64,000 nucleotides of DNA, from positions 434,001 to 498,000 of the forward strand of contig ML996705.1 in the NCBI GenBank assembly GCA_010356995.1, given 5' to 3'. A program made the position numbers and the translations under genes. A model generated the notes under the pieces. That model saw only the letters and a program-made list of their open reading frames with translations. It had not been told where the DNA came from and ran no database searches. Shown in pieces: positions 1 to 9,716 of this stretch (within the stretch, counting starts at the first letter, position 1; each line of letters opens with the position of its first letter). The stretch comes from Trichodelitschia bisporula (taxonomy: Eukaryota; Ascomycota; Dothideomycetes; Phaeotrichales; Phaeotrichaceae).

Positions 1-193
1 GCGGCCGTGGCGCTAGGATGTGCCGCCGAACGCACCATCCCTTCCCCGCGATGTCTTCACGCGGGCGTGCCAAGTTAATGAAATGGATGGCTGGCCCTCA
101 GTACGGCCGGCAGGCCGACTGGGTGGTAGAAAAGCCTGTTGGCCGCCGTGCGAGTGGCAGCGTTTCGCTGCTCCTTGACGACTGACTCCCACG

Positions 194-1717
194 ATGCGGC
201 TGCACGCGCTTCTTGTGGCTTCCTTTGTGGCGGTTGTCTCTGCAGCAGCAGTGGGCGTGCCGAAGGATCGCAAGTTCTCCGATGCTGAGGTCTTGAAGTT
301 GCTGCTTGACAACCCTCGGTTTCTTCCACGGTCCAGTAAGCCTCTGTTCGTTCTCCTTAATCCAATGCTGACATGTAGAGGCTACCAGCTCCTCAGGTCA
401 CATGTCGATGGACATCTCAGTAAGAGGCAGACGATGTTCTCACCCGGGAACATCGTCGCCGCGTTGGGCACGCTAGAAGCGATGTGGTCGGGACCAAGAG
501 ATAACATGCCCGTGAGCAAGAAGGCCGAAGTCCAGGAGGAGAAGAGTGAATGGCCTGGCGCTGTGAAGAGGAAGGTCCGATATGGACCTATCCGGTTACC
601 TCCCACATCTGTAGGCTCTTCAGGCTGATTATTTCTGACCCCAGCTCATCGAGGCAGGAACCCAACCTTGAGTCCATGATCATGAAGGTCCAAGGTATGG
701 GCTACGGATTCAAGATGAATGCACGCAAGCCGTGCGATGACGACTGCACGATCCTTGCGCTGCAGGCGACGCTCGAGTTTGCCGACGGATCACCGGCTGA
801 GAATGACAAAGGGGTATGATCATCAAGTCCCGTGCCTTATGCCCTGTCTTATGCTTCATAGGCTTGGTTCCATCACTCGACGCTCATCTCCGCCGGTCCC
901 AATGCTCGAACCATCACATGCGGTTGGCCGGTCCCTGTGGAGAACCTCTTCATGTCCGGCAACGAGAAGTCCAGCGTGATCTTCTCCCTCCCTGCCAACG
1001 AAACCGGTGTGCGATCCGGATACCACATCGGACCCTATGAAACCTTCGTATTGCACGCCAAGCTCATGAACCTAGAAGACGCGGAAAAGTTTGTCTGGAT
1101 CACCATCTCCTATGACGTGCTTCCCGGAGACCTAAAGAAGGAAATCAAGGTCGGTCGCATGCTGTGGCAGTCGCTCGACACAAGTGATACGAGCATGTGC
1201 ACCGGCGCCGTTAACCCGTTTGGCCCGCTGAACGTCACGGCTATGATGCAGCCCATCCGCCGTCGGTTTTCGGAGCACACCATTCCCTGGACCGCGCCTA
1301 ACGATGGGACTATCCTGCTGACTGGCGGCCATATGCATGATGGCGGGATCAGCGTTGACACTGTCCACAACGGCCAGACGATTTGCGAGAGCGTGGCGCA
1401 GTACGGACGACGGGCGGGGAATGCTGGGTCTGAGGGACCGGGACACGGCGGCCATTCGAGGAGACAGATTCCTGCGGGCGATTACAACAACATGGATATT
1501 GATCACATCCTGGAACAAACCCGGTGCATCTATTCGAAGGGGCGGAGCTTGAAGAAGGGCGATAAGCTGTGGATTCGGGCGAACTATGACTTTGACAAAC
1601 ACCCTGGGTACGTTAGCATGGCGGATTGATCATCAAACTGACAAGCGCAGGATGAAAAATCAGAAGGGCGAGCTTGATGAGATCATGGGCATTGTTGGGA
1701 CCCTGATTGCTACGTGA
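194..1717 (+). CDS. Secreted SURNod19-like protein
   Basis: Five-exon model of about 446 residues: exons 194-335, 381-610, 658-813, 862-1607 and 1651-1717. Introns have GT-AG ends and CTGAC-like branch sites. The first intron (45 nt) is a multiple of three and could be retained without a stop. A signal peptide is evident (MRLHALLVASFVAVVSA). Conserved-looking blocks include VKRKVRYGPIRLPP, WFHHSTLISAG and GGHMHDGG, which together recall the plant and fungal stress up-regulated Nod19 family. The His-rich blocks could bind metal, but that is inference. The last exon replaces the stop at 1629 and gives a C-terminus ending in GIVGTLIAT. It is probably extracellular or in the secretory path. Substrate and reaction are unknown. 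I am fairly sure of the gene, less so of the family name and of the first intron. Confidence 0.72.
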
Positions 1718-2768
1718 GGGCTTTGCTGTCTCGTTTGCTTTGTCAGTCCGGTAGCCTGTTGACAAAAGCAATATCAGTTCTACTCGTCTTCCTTGTCTTG
1801 ATCCTATTAGGTATATACTTTCGCTTTCAGATCTTCTTCCGGAGTTCCTTGACCTGCATACTGTTAGCCTGAACTCCGGAGGTGGCTGCCTTAGCTGTTA
1901 TACTGGACCGGACGAACGACCTCATTGCTCACTGCGATGCCTCCGGCACAGCCGATGATTGATGGACCTGGCAAGCCTATATCGAAGGGACTAGGACTAC
2001 AAGCCGGATGGGGACTCGGCTTGTCTCTCTTGAAGGTGGCCACTACTCGCTTCGCCGAAATACTTCGGCTTCTGAGCTGGAGGTAACAGGACCGTCCTTT
2101 TTGCGGCCTTCCGCCCCGTCGCAATTTGCTTCCCAGCCCGAGTGGAAATGGCGTCCCGGTCCAGGATATCATACGGCATGTGTTCAAGTGGTAAGAGGAT
2201 GCGTACCTCATTGTTTCTTATTCCGTTGTTTTGACCTCCACCACCGAGCTCGCCTTGCCTGAACCCTCCATAGACCTGGTTGCTTGCTATCCGGAACTTG
2301 GCCCGGGGTCTGGCTTGTTAGCATCTCTTTTGAATTGGATCACGAGGCATGCTGGCAACAAGCGACACATTTCTGCTATGCATCGACTAGTTCTAAGGTA
2401 CATCATCAAGCCTTTTTCCATCTCAGCCCCTTACCCGCAAGTCTTCTCGAATTATTGCAGCCAGGGAGATCGAAAGAGGACAAGTGGATGTAAACACGCC
2501 GAGGAAAGGAGGTAACACTAAAGAGAATCTAGTCCCTACGGTGACCGATACGAGCATGTCAACGGTTCAAGGCGAATCTAACCTTTCGTTCTCGGCAAGT
2601 GTTATCCACAGCGACAGTGGGTTCGAATTTTGGGATATCGAAGGGAGGCATCAAAATGGCGGTGATTGGCCATGAAGCTCAAGGGGGGTATTAGGCTGGC
2701 GGTGATTGACAGAGAGGCTGATTCGAAAGATCGTGATGGTGACAATTGGCGGAGAGGCTGTGTGTCGT
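1718..2768. other. Gene-free stretch
   Basis: Only short, overlapping open frames without family resemblance or consistent splice signals. It lies between the 3' end of the SURNod19-like gene and the 3' end of a decayed minus-strand gene. I see no repeat or RNA gene in it. Confidence 0.5.
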
Positions 2769-3494
2769 TCACTGTCTTTTCGCACACTCTTTGGTGCCAC
2801 TGCGGCGCGACCGCTTCCCATCCGAACCATCAGCACCGTCGTCTTGTGGACGCTCGCGTTTCAGACCGCCGCCCTCAGCGTTGCGCGCACGCTTTTGCGC
2901 CCCGTCGGAGCCCTTGTCGTCAGCGCCATTTTCTTCATCGACGGTCTCACGGCCGCTGGAGACTGGGACCGGACGCGCGGTTGGGTTTCCGGTCACTGGA
3001 GTGGGGACAGGCGCGTTGTTGGCACGGCTGTTAGATCCACCCGCCTGAGCAGACATGTTCCCGTTCTGGATTGCCGCCCGCAGTGGATTCGAGACAGGCG
3101 CGTTGTTGGCGAGCCTGTCAGATCTAGCCGCCTGAGTATACATGTCCCTGTTCTGGATTGCCGCCAGCAGTGTATTCGAGACAAGCGCGTTGTTGGCGAG
3201 TCTGTTAGATCTACCCGCCTGAGTAGACATGTTCCTGTTCTAGATTTCCGCCCCCTACGGATTCGAGACTGGGTTAGTGCGCTGGCCAGCACGGCTCCGA
3301 AGATGACGCTGTCTCATCCGATACATTGTCGACTGCACGACGCGGGTGGCTGCCGTTTGAACCGCCTCTCGATGGAGGGCCTCATCGACCGTCTCCGGCA
3401 GGTCCAGCCCGCCAGTCGTTTGGTGACCCTTGGCGTTGCGCTTGGGAGACGACTCTGAGCCGAAGTTGCCCATGGCCAGCGGGTCCGCGTTCAC
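2769..3494 (-). pseudogene. Decayed gene for a protein with 29-residue tandem repeats
   Basis: One minus-strand frame runs from the ATG at 3494 (MNADPLAMGNFGSESSPKR) through 87-bp repeats to a lysine/arginine-rich end at 2769. It is interrupted by two in-frame TAG codons (about 3252-3254 and 3240-3242), both in the most 5' repeat copy. The neighbouring copies read NAPVSNPLRAAIQN, so at least one TAG replaces a Gln codon, a C-to-T change. The tail (GGLKRERPQDD and KRSRRSG) resembles a nuclear localisation region. No known domain is seen. Alternatives are a short intron removing the stops, for which I find no good splice sites, or a downstream start at 3230 giving a 153-residue protein. Function is unknown. 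Confidence 0.5.
3001..3282. repeat. 87-bp tandem repeat (about three copies)
   Basis: Two full units lie at 3057-3143 and 3144-3230, flanked by partial, more diverged units on both sides. Each begins near GTTCCTGTTCTGGATTKCCG and ends near CCTGAGTAGACAT. The unit length is 29 codons, so it keeps the frame of the overlapping decayed gene. Copy-to-copy differences are mainly transitions. Confidence 0.85.
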
Positions 3495-4269
3495 GCTGCC
3501 GTCGTTTGCTGAGATGGTGAGTGTGTGTCCGTTAAGAAGAAAATGGCTTACGCTTTGGACGCGACCGTTGCTCTCTCTTGGTGGATAGCAAGGAGCTTCA
3601 ACACACTGATTTGCTTTAGAGAGTTAGTGGAGGTATCCTTTAAAGGGAAGTTTGACCTACTTTGCAGGTATCTCTGAGAGGTGTAAATGAACCCCGTAAC
3701 TGCTTGTATTCCTAGTGCAGATTCCTCGTTTCGAGAAGACGTGCGCGTGCGATTCGGTCCTAGGACGATGGAAACTGTTGTCGGGATACTCCAGTTCTGA
3801 CACGCAGACGAGGTGATGAGGAGAAGAGGAGGAGGAGGAGGATGGCAATGCTGGTAAACATTCAGTTCCAGTATCCAGTGCCAAGAGCTTCACTCTTCTG
3901 TCGAACAGCCTCCTTAGCTTTCGTGGTTGCCGAAAGAGGAAAGCACGTCGGCGAGGCTGGCCTTGGCGGCCAATGAGCTGCGCCCATCACCACGGCTCCC
4001 AGTTGGGTGGTCACGGCGCTCCTTCCTGCTTCTGCACCGGCCCTCGTCTTCTAACGGTCGACTGGCGCGGAGTGTGCTGAAGCTTCAACGGAGCGTAGCG
4101 GGCCGAGTGCGCTGGCCGTGATTACCCCTTGGTGTTTTTGACGCGGCGGCTCTAGGTGACCGTTTGTCTCTATGAGGTAAGTCAGAGATGTCGCGACTCT
4201 AACGACATGGAACCGACCGGCCCCTCCCAATGTCGAAGGCAAACTCAGACCGGTCAGCTGGCAGCGTAA

Positions 4270-4379
4270 CCACTTGGACCGTTTTGGCCCAAAAATGAAT
4301 ATCCACCTCGAATGCCTTAGACGCACATCTGAGGCATTCAAAGTGGGTATTTATTTTCAGGCCTAAACGGTCCAAGTGG
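4270..4379. repeat. 110-bp imperfect palindrome
   Basis: A left arm of about 52 nt starting CCACTTGGACCGTTTTGG pairs with a right arm whose reverse complement starts CCACTTGGACCGTTTAGG. A loop of only about six bases separates them. I count about eight mismatches, nearly all transitions. It could be a MITE-like foldback element or a transcribed hairpin. I see no clear target-site duplication and no coding capacity. Confidence 0.8.
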
Positions 4380-5112
4380 CCACACTGGTCAACCGTTCGG
4401 CTACTAGGTCGTGTGAAAGCCATCCTATGTGCGAGTCGACCGCAAGACTCAAAGTTCAGAACTTGCTGAGGGAAGTCGTCCGCCCAATCTATGGAAGTAA
4501 GGTAAACCATCTTTCATGCTGTTGGATTTTGACATACCCAGTAGCGCATAGATGCTACGGTTTCCAGGGGCCTTTATATGTAAAGTGAAGTATATTAGGT
4601 CTTCATGTTTATAGCGTCGGTTTGTAGTCAATCGGACGCCCAAACCGAATACTCCTACTGCAATGCTGCGTGTACCAATTGCTAGAGTCAGAAGGTGTCC
4701 AGTAAGTGTGCTTGACACCGGCACTCGATTCACGAGGATGCCCCATTCCAAGTCAAAGCATAGGAAAAGATCATGAGATTCAAAGGCATCAAACGGCACC
4801 AACGCTGTGTACCAACTTCGCCTTACTCCCAAGCCTTCCACTAGGAATCCCCAGTCATTCTCATTGTCCGCTCTACGAGACGGCTCTACGAGGCGGTTCT
4901 GAGCGAGTACACAGCGCGCGATTTGCGGAAATAACATACTTCAGCCAGATTTAACCACCTCCACCATGTGATATTGCGGCTCTAAACTCTTACAGCAGAG
5001 CGTGGGCGAACGACGTTGGTCACGTCGGAGGGCCGGGCCTGTGCGTCCGGGGGTGCGCGTGGCTGTCGCGGGACGGGCCGCTAGGCTGAAGCTAGCCAAG
5101 ATCACTGTGGGT

Positions 5113-5187
5113 CTAGGTACGTACCTCACTACGTCCGCCCGTACCTCACTACCCACGCCCGTTTACCTCACTACGTACACACGTACA
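5113..5187. repeat. Short degenerate tandem repeat
   Basis: Three to four copies of a unit of about 22 bp around TACCTCACTAC, each followed by a CCGCCCGT-like or CACACGT-like spacer. The array ends about 70 bp before the phosphoesterase ATG, so it lies in the presumed promoter and might hold repeated binding sites. Confidence 0.6.
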
Positions 5188-5258
5188 GTAATATAAGATT
5201 CAGCTCCACACCTCTTTACCTCTTTTGCTACCGTTTCCCTAGACCTCGCACGTTCACA

Positions 5259-6167
5259 ATGGGAAACGTTCAGAATCTCCTCCCCGCTGGCTTACCGATA
5301 CAATCCTTCCAAATAGTCTCAGATCTCCATCTCGAAGTCGGACAGGAGCATTCCACCTTCTACATCCCGCCCTTAGCCCCCTACCTCATCCTCAGACTTT
5401 TTTTAATCTAGTTTATAAAAAAAAAAAAAAAATGTAAAATTAGAACGGAAAATAAATTTAATCAAATCAAAAAATATATATTAAATCAAGGTGACGTGGG
5501 CCGCTTGATCGACTACGATACCTATCTCGCCTTTCTGGCTCGCCAGGTATCCCCCTTGGAACGCATCTTTCTCGTTCTGGGCAACCATGAGTTCTACGGC
5601 CTGTCATTCACAGAAGCAATCCGCGAAGCTCGTAGTCAGGAAGCCGAACCGGTCCTCGCAGGGCGCCTGGTGCTACTGGACCAGATGCGGTTCGATATCC
5701 CGGGCACCAATGTGACGATTCTGGGCTGCACTCTGTGGACGAAAATTGCAGACCACGCGCGCGATGCTGTAGGCAGGAGGGTGCCGGATTTCCGCTACGT
5801 CAAGAGATGGACGATCGACACGCATAACGCAGCGCACAAGGCCGATGTTGTCTGGTTGAGGGATCAGATTGCGAGCATACGTGCTCAAGACGCAGAACGG
5901 CGGATCCTGATCGCCACTCACCATGCACCTTGTGTGCAGGGAACTTTGCATCCGCGACTTGATAACAGTCCCTCGGATTCTGGCTTTGCGACGGATCTTC
6001 TCCGCGAAGGCTCCTGGTGTGGTGCTGACGTATGGGTCTTTGGACACACGCATTATTCGGGGGATTTTGAGCACTTTGGGGTAAGTGTTGTCAGTAACCG
6101 GCGGTGATATGTGGCAATGGGCGAAAAAACGGGCTTTGATATCACGAAGGTGGTTCGAGCTGGTTGA
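5259..6167 (+). pseudogene. Calcineurin-like metallophosphoesterase, interrupted
   Basis: The ATG at 5259 opens a frame with the first metal-binding motif (IVSDLHLE). The frame breaks at about 5394 into AT-rich DNA with stops and resumes at 5490 with GDVGRLIDYDTY, the second motif. GNHEFYG, a THHAP segment and GHTHYSGDFEHFG then supply the Asn/His and C-terminal His motifs, so all metal ligands of the calcineurin-like fold are still encoded. A TGA at 6105-6107 ends the frame at VSVVSNRR, where relatives continue NQRGY. The same frame goes on (YVAMGEKTGFDITKVV) to a second stop at 6165-6167, so the first stop looks recent. If the AT-rich part were spliced, a nearly full enzyme could be made. 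The substrate is unknown. Confidence 0.7.
5394..5489. other. 96-nt AT-rich insertion in the phosphoesterase gene
   Basis: Extremely AT-rich DNA, including a run of about 17 A, sits between the codons for YLIL and GDVG in an otherwise GC-rich gene. The two coding pieces are in the same frame and the insert is about 96 nt, a multiple of three. There is no normal GT donor at the left edge. Possible origins are a mitochondrial DNA fragment, the tail of a retroposed RNA, or an atypical intron. Confidence 0.65.
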
Positions 6168-7833
6168 TGTCAGGTATATATGTGCGACTTCCTCTGAATA
6201 CTTGAAGGCCGGCTAAGTAATATATTAATACAGAATAGACGTGGTTCTTGAGAAAGCAAGAGTATATATGCATCGTATCTTGGATGGCTTAAGAAGCTTT
6301 CAAGAGGCACGAAAGTTCGCACTGCCAGATATCGGAGCTCCATCTTAGATCTTCCACTAACCATTCCGGTGCTTCTGCGGCCAAGGATGTTCGTCTTTGT
6401 CGTTCAACTTCTCAACCTCCCTCCGCTCCGCTTCCTTGATGGCCTCCTCCATCGGCTCCGCTTCCTTCATAGTCTTCTCCCTCCTCCACCCCGCTTTCCA
6501 GATGGCTTTCTGCCTGTCGACCTCCACCACAACCTACACCATATCGATAACGTTGGGAACGGCCTAATGATCCGATGCCTGCCGGCACCGCACTTGTCTC
6601 TGCTCCGAGAGCCCATACCATGCGCGACACAAATTCGTCAACGCAACGAAACACCTTAATGCCCTTCCATATCACCCAGCCGACAACTTGCTCAACTCCG
6701 TGGGGTTGGTCGATACTCCCGTCGGCCTATTTCGCTGAGGCAATCGACCAGAGCTCCATGTCTGAGCCACCACGGCTAGTCTACGAAGTACTTATATCCC
6801 TCGCGGACAGAAAGCCACCCACACAGCTCTCTCATTTATCCATCCAGCTTCTCTTATTTGCTATACACATGTTCCGCTTCCGCTTCTGTCCCGGAGAGCT
6901 CTCCTCCGTTCCCAGGGCTATGATGACAAAGACAAAGAGGTGGGCTGAAAACACCTCTATGCCCTCAGCATACCCGCTAGCCCGCTTCGAAGCCTTTCTT
7001 ATCGGGCCGCCAGTCTCAACTGTGGTTAGGAGTACGGTACGTGCCCTCGATGTCGGCAGACTGGCCGGCAATGCCCATCCAGCCCCTCCTCAACGCTTGG
7101 GCCGGGTCCATCGCCGCAACCGCAGAATCCGACCTACTATCCCTGCTAGAGTCAATATATCAAATTAGAAGCCCTCATTGCCGTTCCCCAACGTCCCAGA
7201 ACACTCAATTGAACCAGCGGCTGAACCGCCTCCCAGAACCACTTCCGCATTGCACGCGAACCTTGATCTGATCTGCCACAGCAGCAAAGAACCAGAAAGT
7301 CGAAGCATTCCAAAGCGCTCACCCACATCTCGTATTCAACAGCTTTCTAATCCATGCCATCGTAGAGTGGGGTTTGAATCCTTCCTCGGCGCACTAGGTA
7401 AGTGGCTCAGCCCATCCTGTTTCAACATAAGTTGCCAAGAGATATATACAAGACCCAGGATCCTCACACCCTCACATGGTAGCAACGGACCAGGAAACGG
7501 CCTGTAAGAACTTGGGGGCCGAGTCCTGGTCGTCCTATAGCCGTTGTACGTTGGCAAAGCAACCCCCGGACTTTCCTGCCCGTCTGCAGATCGAAGGATT
7601 AGGGTGTGAACTGACCTGGCTGCGGCGAGGGGCCGTCCGAATCAAGAAGGACTGGACTGTATAAAGTCTACACCCGGGAGCTAGTCCCCTTATCAGCAAG
7701 ATTCATCTTATACCTCGTGCTCCTTCCGGTCACTCGCTCTTGGCTTCCTCAGCCGAACAACCCTCTCGCTCCAACCTCACGCCTCCTCCGCAGCCAAACC
7801 CCACACTCGCTTCCCACCCAGCCTTAACCGACC
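6168..7833. other. Region with a decayed minus-strand gene tail
   Basis: No intact gene. On the minus strand at 6357-6530 a well-formed C-terminal peptide reads MKEAEPMEEAIKEAERREVE and ends DEHPWPQKHRNG before a stop. In-frame TAG codons lie upstream of it, and another frame (about 6570-6760) carries further protein-like sequence (FRCVDEFVSRMVWALG). This looks like the 3' end of a decayed gene that I do not recognise. The part from 7200 to 7830 is the upstream region of the next gene, with a TATAAA at 7661-7666. Confidence 0.4.
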
Positions 7834-8485
7834 ATGGCACCAACCCTCCACATCCGCGACAGCGGCAAATTCGAGCTCCTCGACGACTCCGCCTCAGTCG
7901 TCTATACCATCCGCCTCAAGAAGCGCATCATCTACCCGCTATGGACCCTGCGCACCGCCCTTTTCGGCACCCTCCTCGTCAACTTCTGCACCGGCTTCAT
8001 GTACCTCAGCAAAGACTCCCACAGGACGAAAACCATTGTTATGTAAGAAGCAATGCGCCTTCCCAATCCCCCATCTAACATTACCAAGGGGCGTATTCGG
8101 CACCCTCTTACTCGCAGGCTGCCTCCTGCCGCAACTCTTCATGTTCTACAGTTTCTACCGCAAGCCGGATACGTGGACACCGCTGCACTCGCTGAAATTC
8201 GAAGCCGCGCAGGTAGTCCTCTGGACGCCCTTCTTCATCATGTTATGCGTGCTCTACGGGCTGCGGTATGAAGTCTTCGGCGACGCTATCTTTTCCACGG
8301 TTGTCTAGTGAGTGCCTTCTGCATCCCCCTGCGGAACCCTAGCTTACCTTCTTAGTCTTACTACTTGGGGCCTGGTGGCGTACTCAACGGTCCTGCATTT
8401 CAAGAGCAAGAAGCAGATGGGGCGCGGGGGTGGGAACCGGAAGAGCACGGCCACGAAGCTGGATGCCATGCCCGCGCAAGCGTGA
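7834..8485 (+). CDS. Small four-TM membrane protein
   Basis: Three exons (7834-8042, 8089-8307, 8356-8485) give 185 residues. Both introns are short GT-AG introns; the first has a CTAAC branch site close to its acceptor. The protein starts MAPTLHIRDSGKFELL and has about four hydrophobic segments, near residues 33-55, 71-93, 107-125 and 136-155. A basic tail (KSKKQMGRGGG) follows and probably faces the cytosol. I do not recognise the family. It looks like a conserved fungal hypothetical membrane protein, because the hydrophobic exons join in frame only when both introns are removed. Confidence 0.75.
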
Positions 8486-9716
8486 TAGCAATGCGAGCAG
8501 TGCTTGAATGACCTTGTGGCTAGGCATGGATCTTTAGGGTTGGGCAAGAGGTGGGAAGGGTTTGACGCGGAGTATGATTAATGACATCTGATACCAAGCT
8601 ATATGCGAATACAATTCCTCGGGCAAACTATTCTCACTGGCGCAGACTGGATAAATGATGAGCATTGCATCAAGAGTTTGAACTGTAGATGCACAATACA
8701 GCAAGGAATTGAACGCCAGTGCGCCGGCGAGAACTAGAACCCGAGAGACGTTCCCGCCGACCGTGATTACCAAACCCGCGCCTACCCAAGGCCACTTCGT
8801 ACACAATCAGCCATGTCATCACCGAGGCAGCAGTCATCCGCCATCGGCAACTGCGGCGGACCGTTCCCGTGGTCGTCAATCTTTCTCTCCTCACAAAACG
8901 TCCCCATTACATTCCGTACAGGGAGTCGCTCACCTCGGGCCTCCCACACCTTCCTACCTAACGGCAACACCTTCCCAACCTCCGCAGTCCATCCTCATCA
9001 GCCGCCCGTCCCCGCAGGAGGGTATAAATACCACCCTCCCTCCTATCTCCTCCTTTCCTTTCCTCATACTTACTATGTCAGAGCTCGCCACGCTCAAGAA
9101 GGCGGCAGCTTGCCACGGATCTCCTGCATTGCACAGCGTGGAGAGGTCCTGGTATGAGGTCTCCTTCGGGGATCTCTCTGGCTTAATTTTTGATGGTCTG
9201 CGCTGCAGTTGCTGCTTCTTTTCGTTGATGGCTTCGCCTTGGGCGGGACGTTAAGGAAGAGATTGTGCTGGAGTGATGCGCGGCTGATGATGGTGGATGG
9301 CTGTTTCGTCAATAGCGGTCGTGCTAGAACTAGTTGCTTACTCATTGTTGTTAGGCATGAGCAGGTCTGGCAGCAACGACCCGGTGAGTCCCTTCCTGTG
9401 CCGAGTGTCCCATCGCAATTACTAACAGCTCAATGTCCACATGAAATCGGTCCTTCCGCACAACTTGTTGGGCAAGGCGCAAGCAAGGCAGTAGGAATGG
9501 GTATAGTGGCGGGAAGGGCATGGTGAGCACTCACACAGACAGAAAGACACAAACGAACTTGAAGCCGAAGATAGCCATCGCGCAACCGACACCTATACCA
9601 ACCCAAGTGCCCATCTAACCTTTTACCTTTCCATACCTAGTTCCCTAATCCACCCATCCTATCCCTGAATCCAAGCGCCCATCCAAGCCCAGTAAAATCC
9701 CAGTATCCATCCACTC
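8486..9716. other. Mostly gene-free, one possible small spliced gene
   Basis: A TATAAATA box (9023-9030) stands 45 bp before an ATG at 9075 (MSELATLKKAAACHG). Further on, a textbook intron at 9384-9428 (GTGAGT donor, TACTAAC branch, CAG acceptor) joins MSRSGSNDP to LNVHMKSVLPHNLLGKAQ before a stop at 9492-9494. I cannot connect these into a recognised protein. It may be a small gene or a transcribed non-coding locus. Confidence 0.35.
9023..9030 (+). promoter_or_regulatory. TATA box candidate
   Basis: TATAAATA, followed by a CT-rich stretch and an ATG 45 bp downstream, which is the arrangement of a core promoter. The gene it would drive is uncertain. Confidence 0.4.

Larger units (their letters stand above)
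3495..5258. other. Gene-poor stretch with small repeats
   Basis: No coding region is supported. It contains a palindromic element (4270-4379) and a short degenerate tandem repeat next to the phosphoesterase promoter (about 5113-5187). A GA-rich patch lies near 3815-3845. The remainder shows only short chance frames. Confidence 0.5.
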
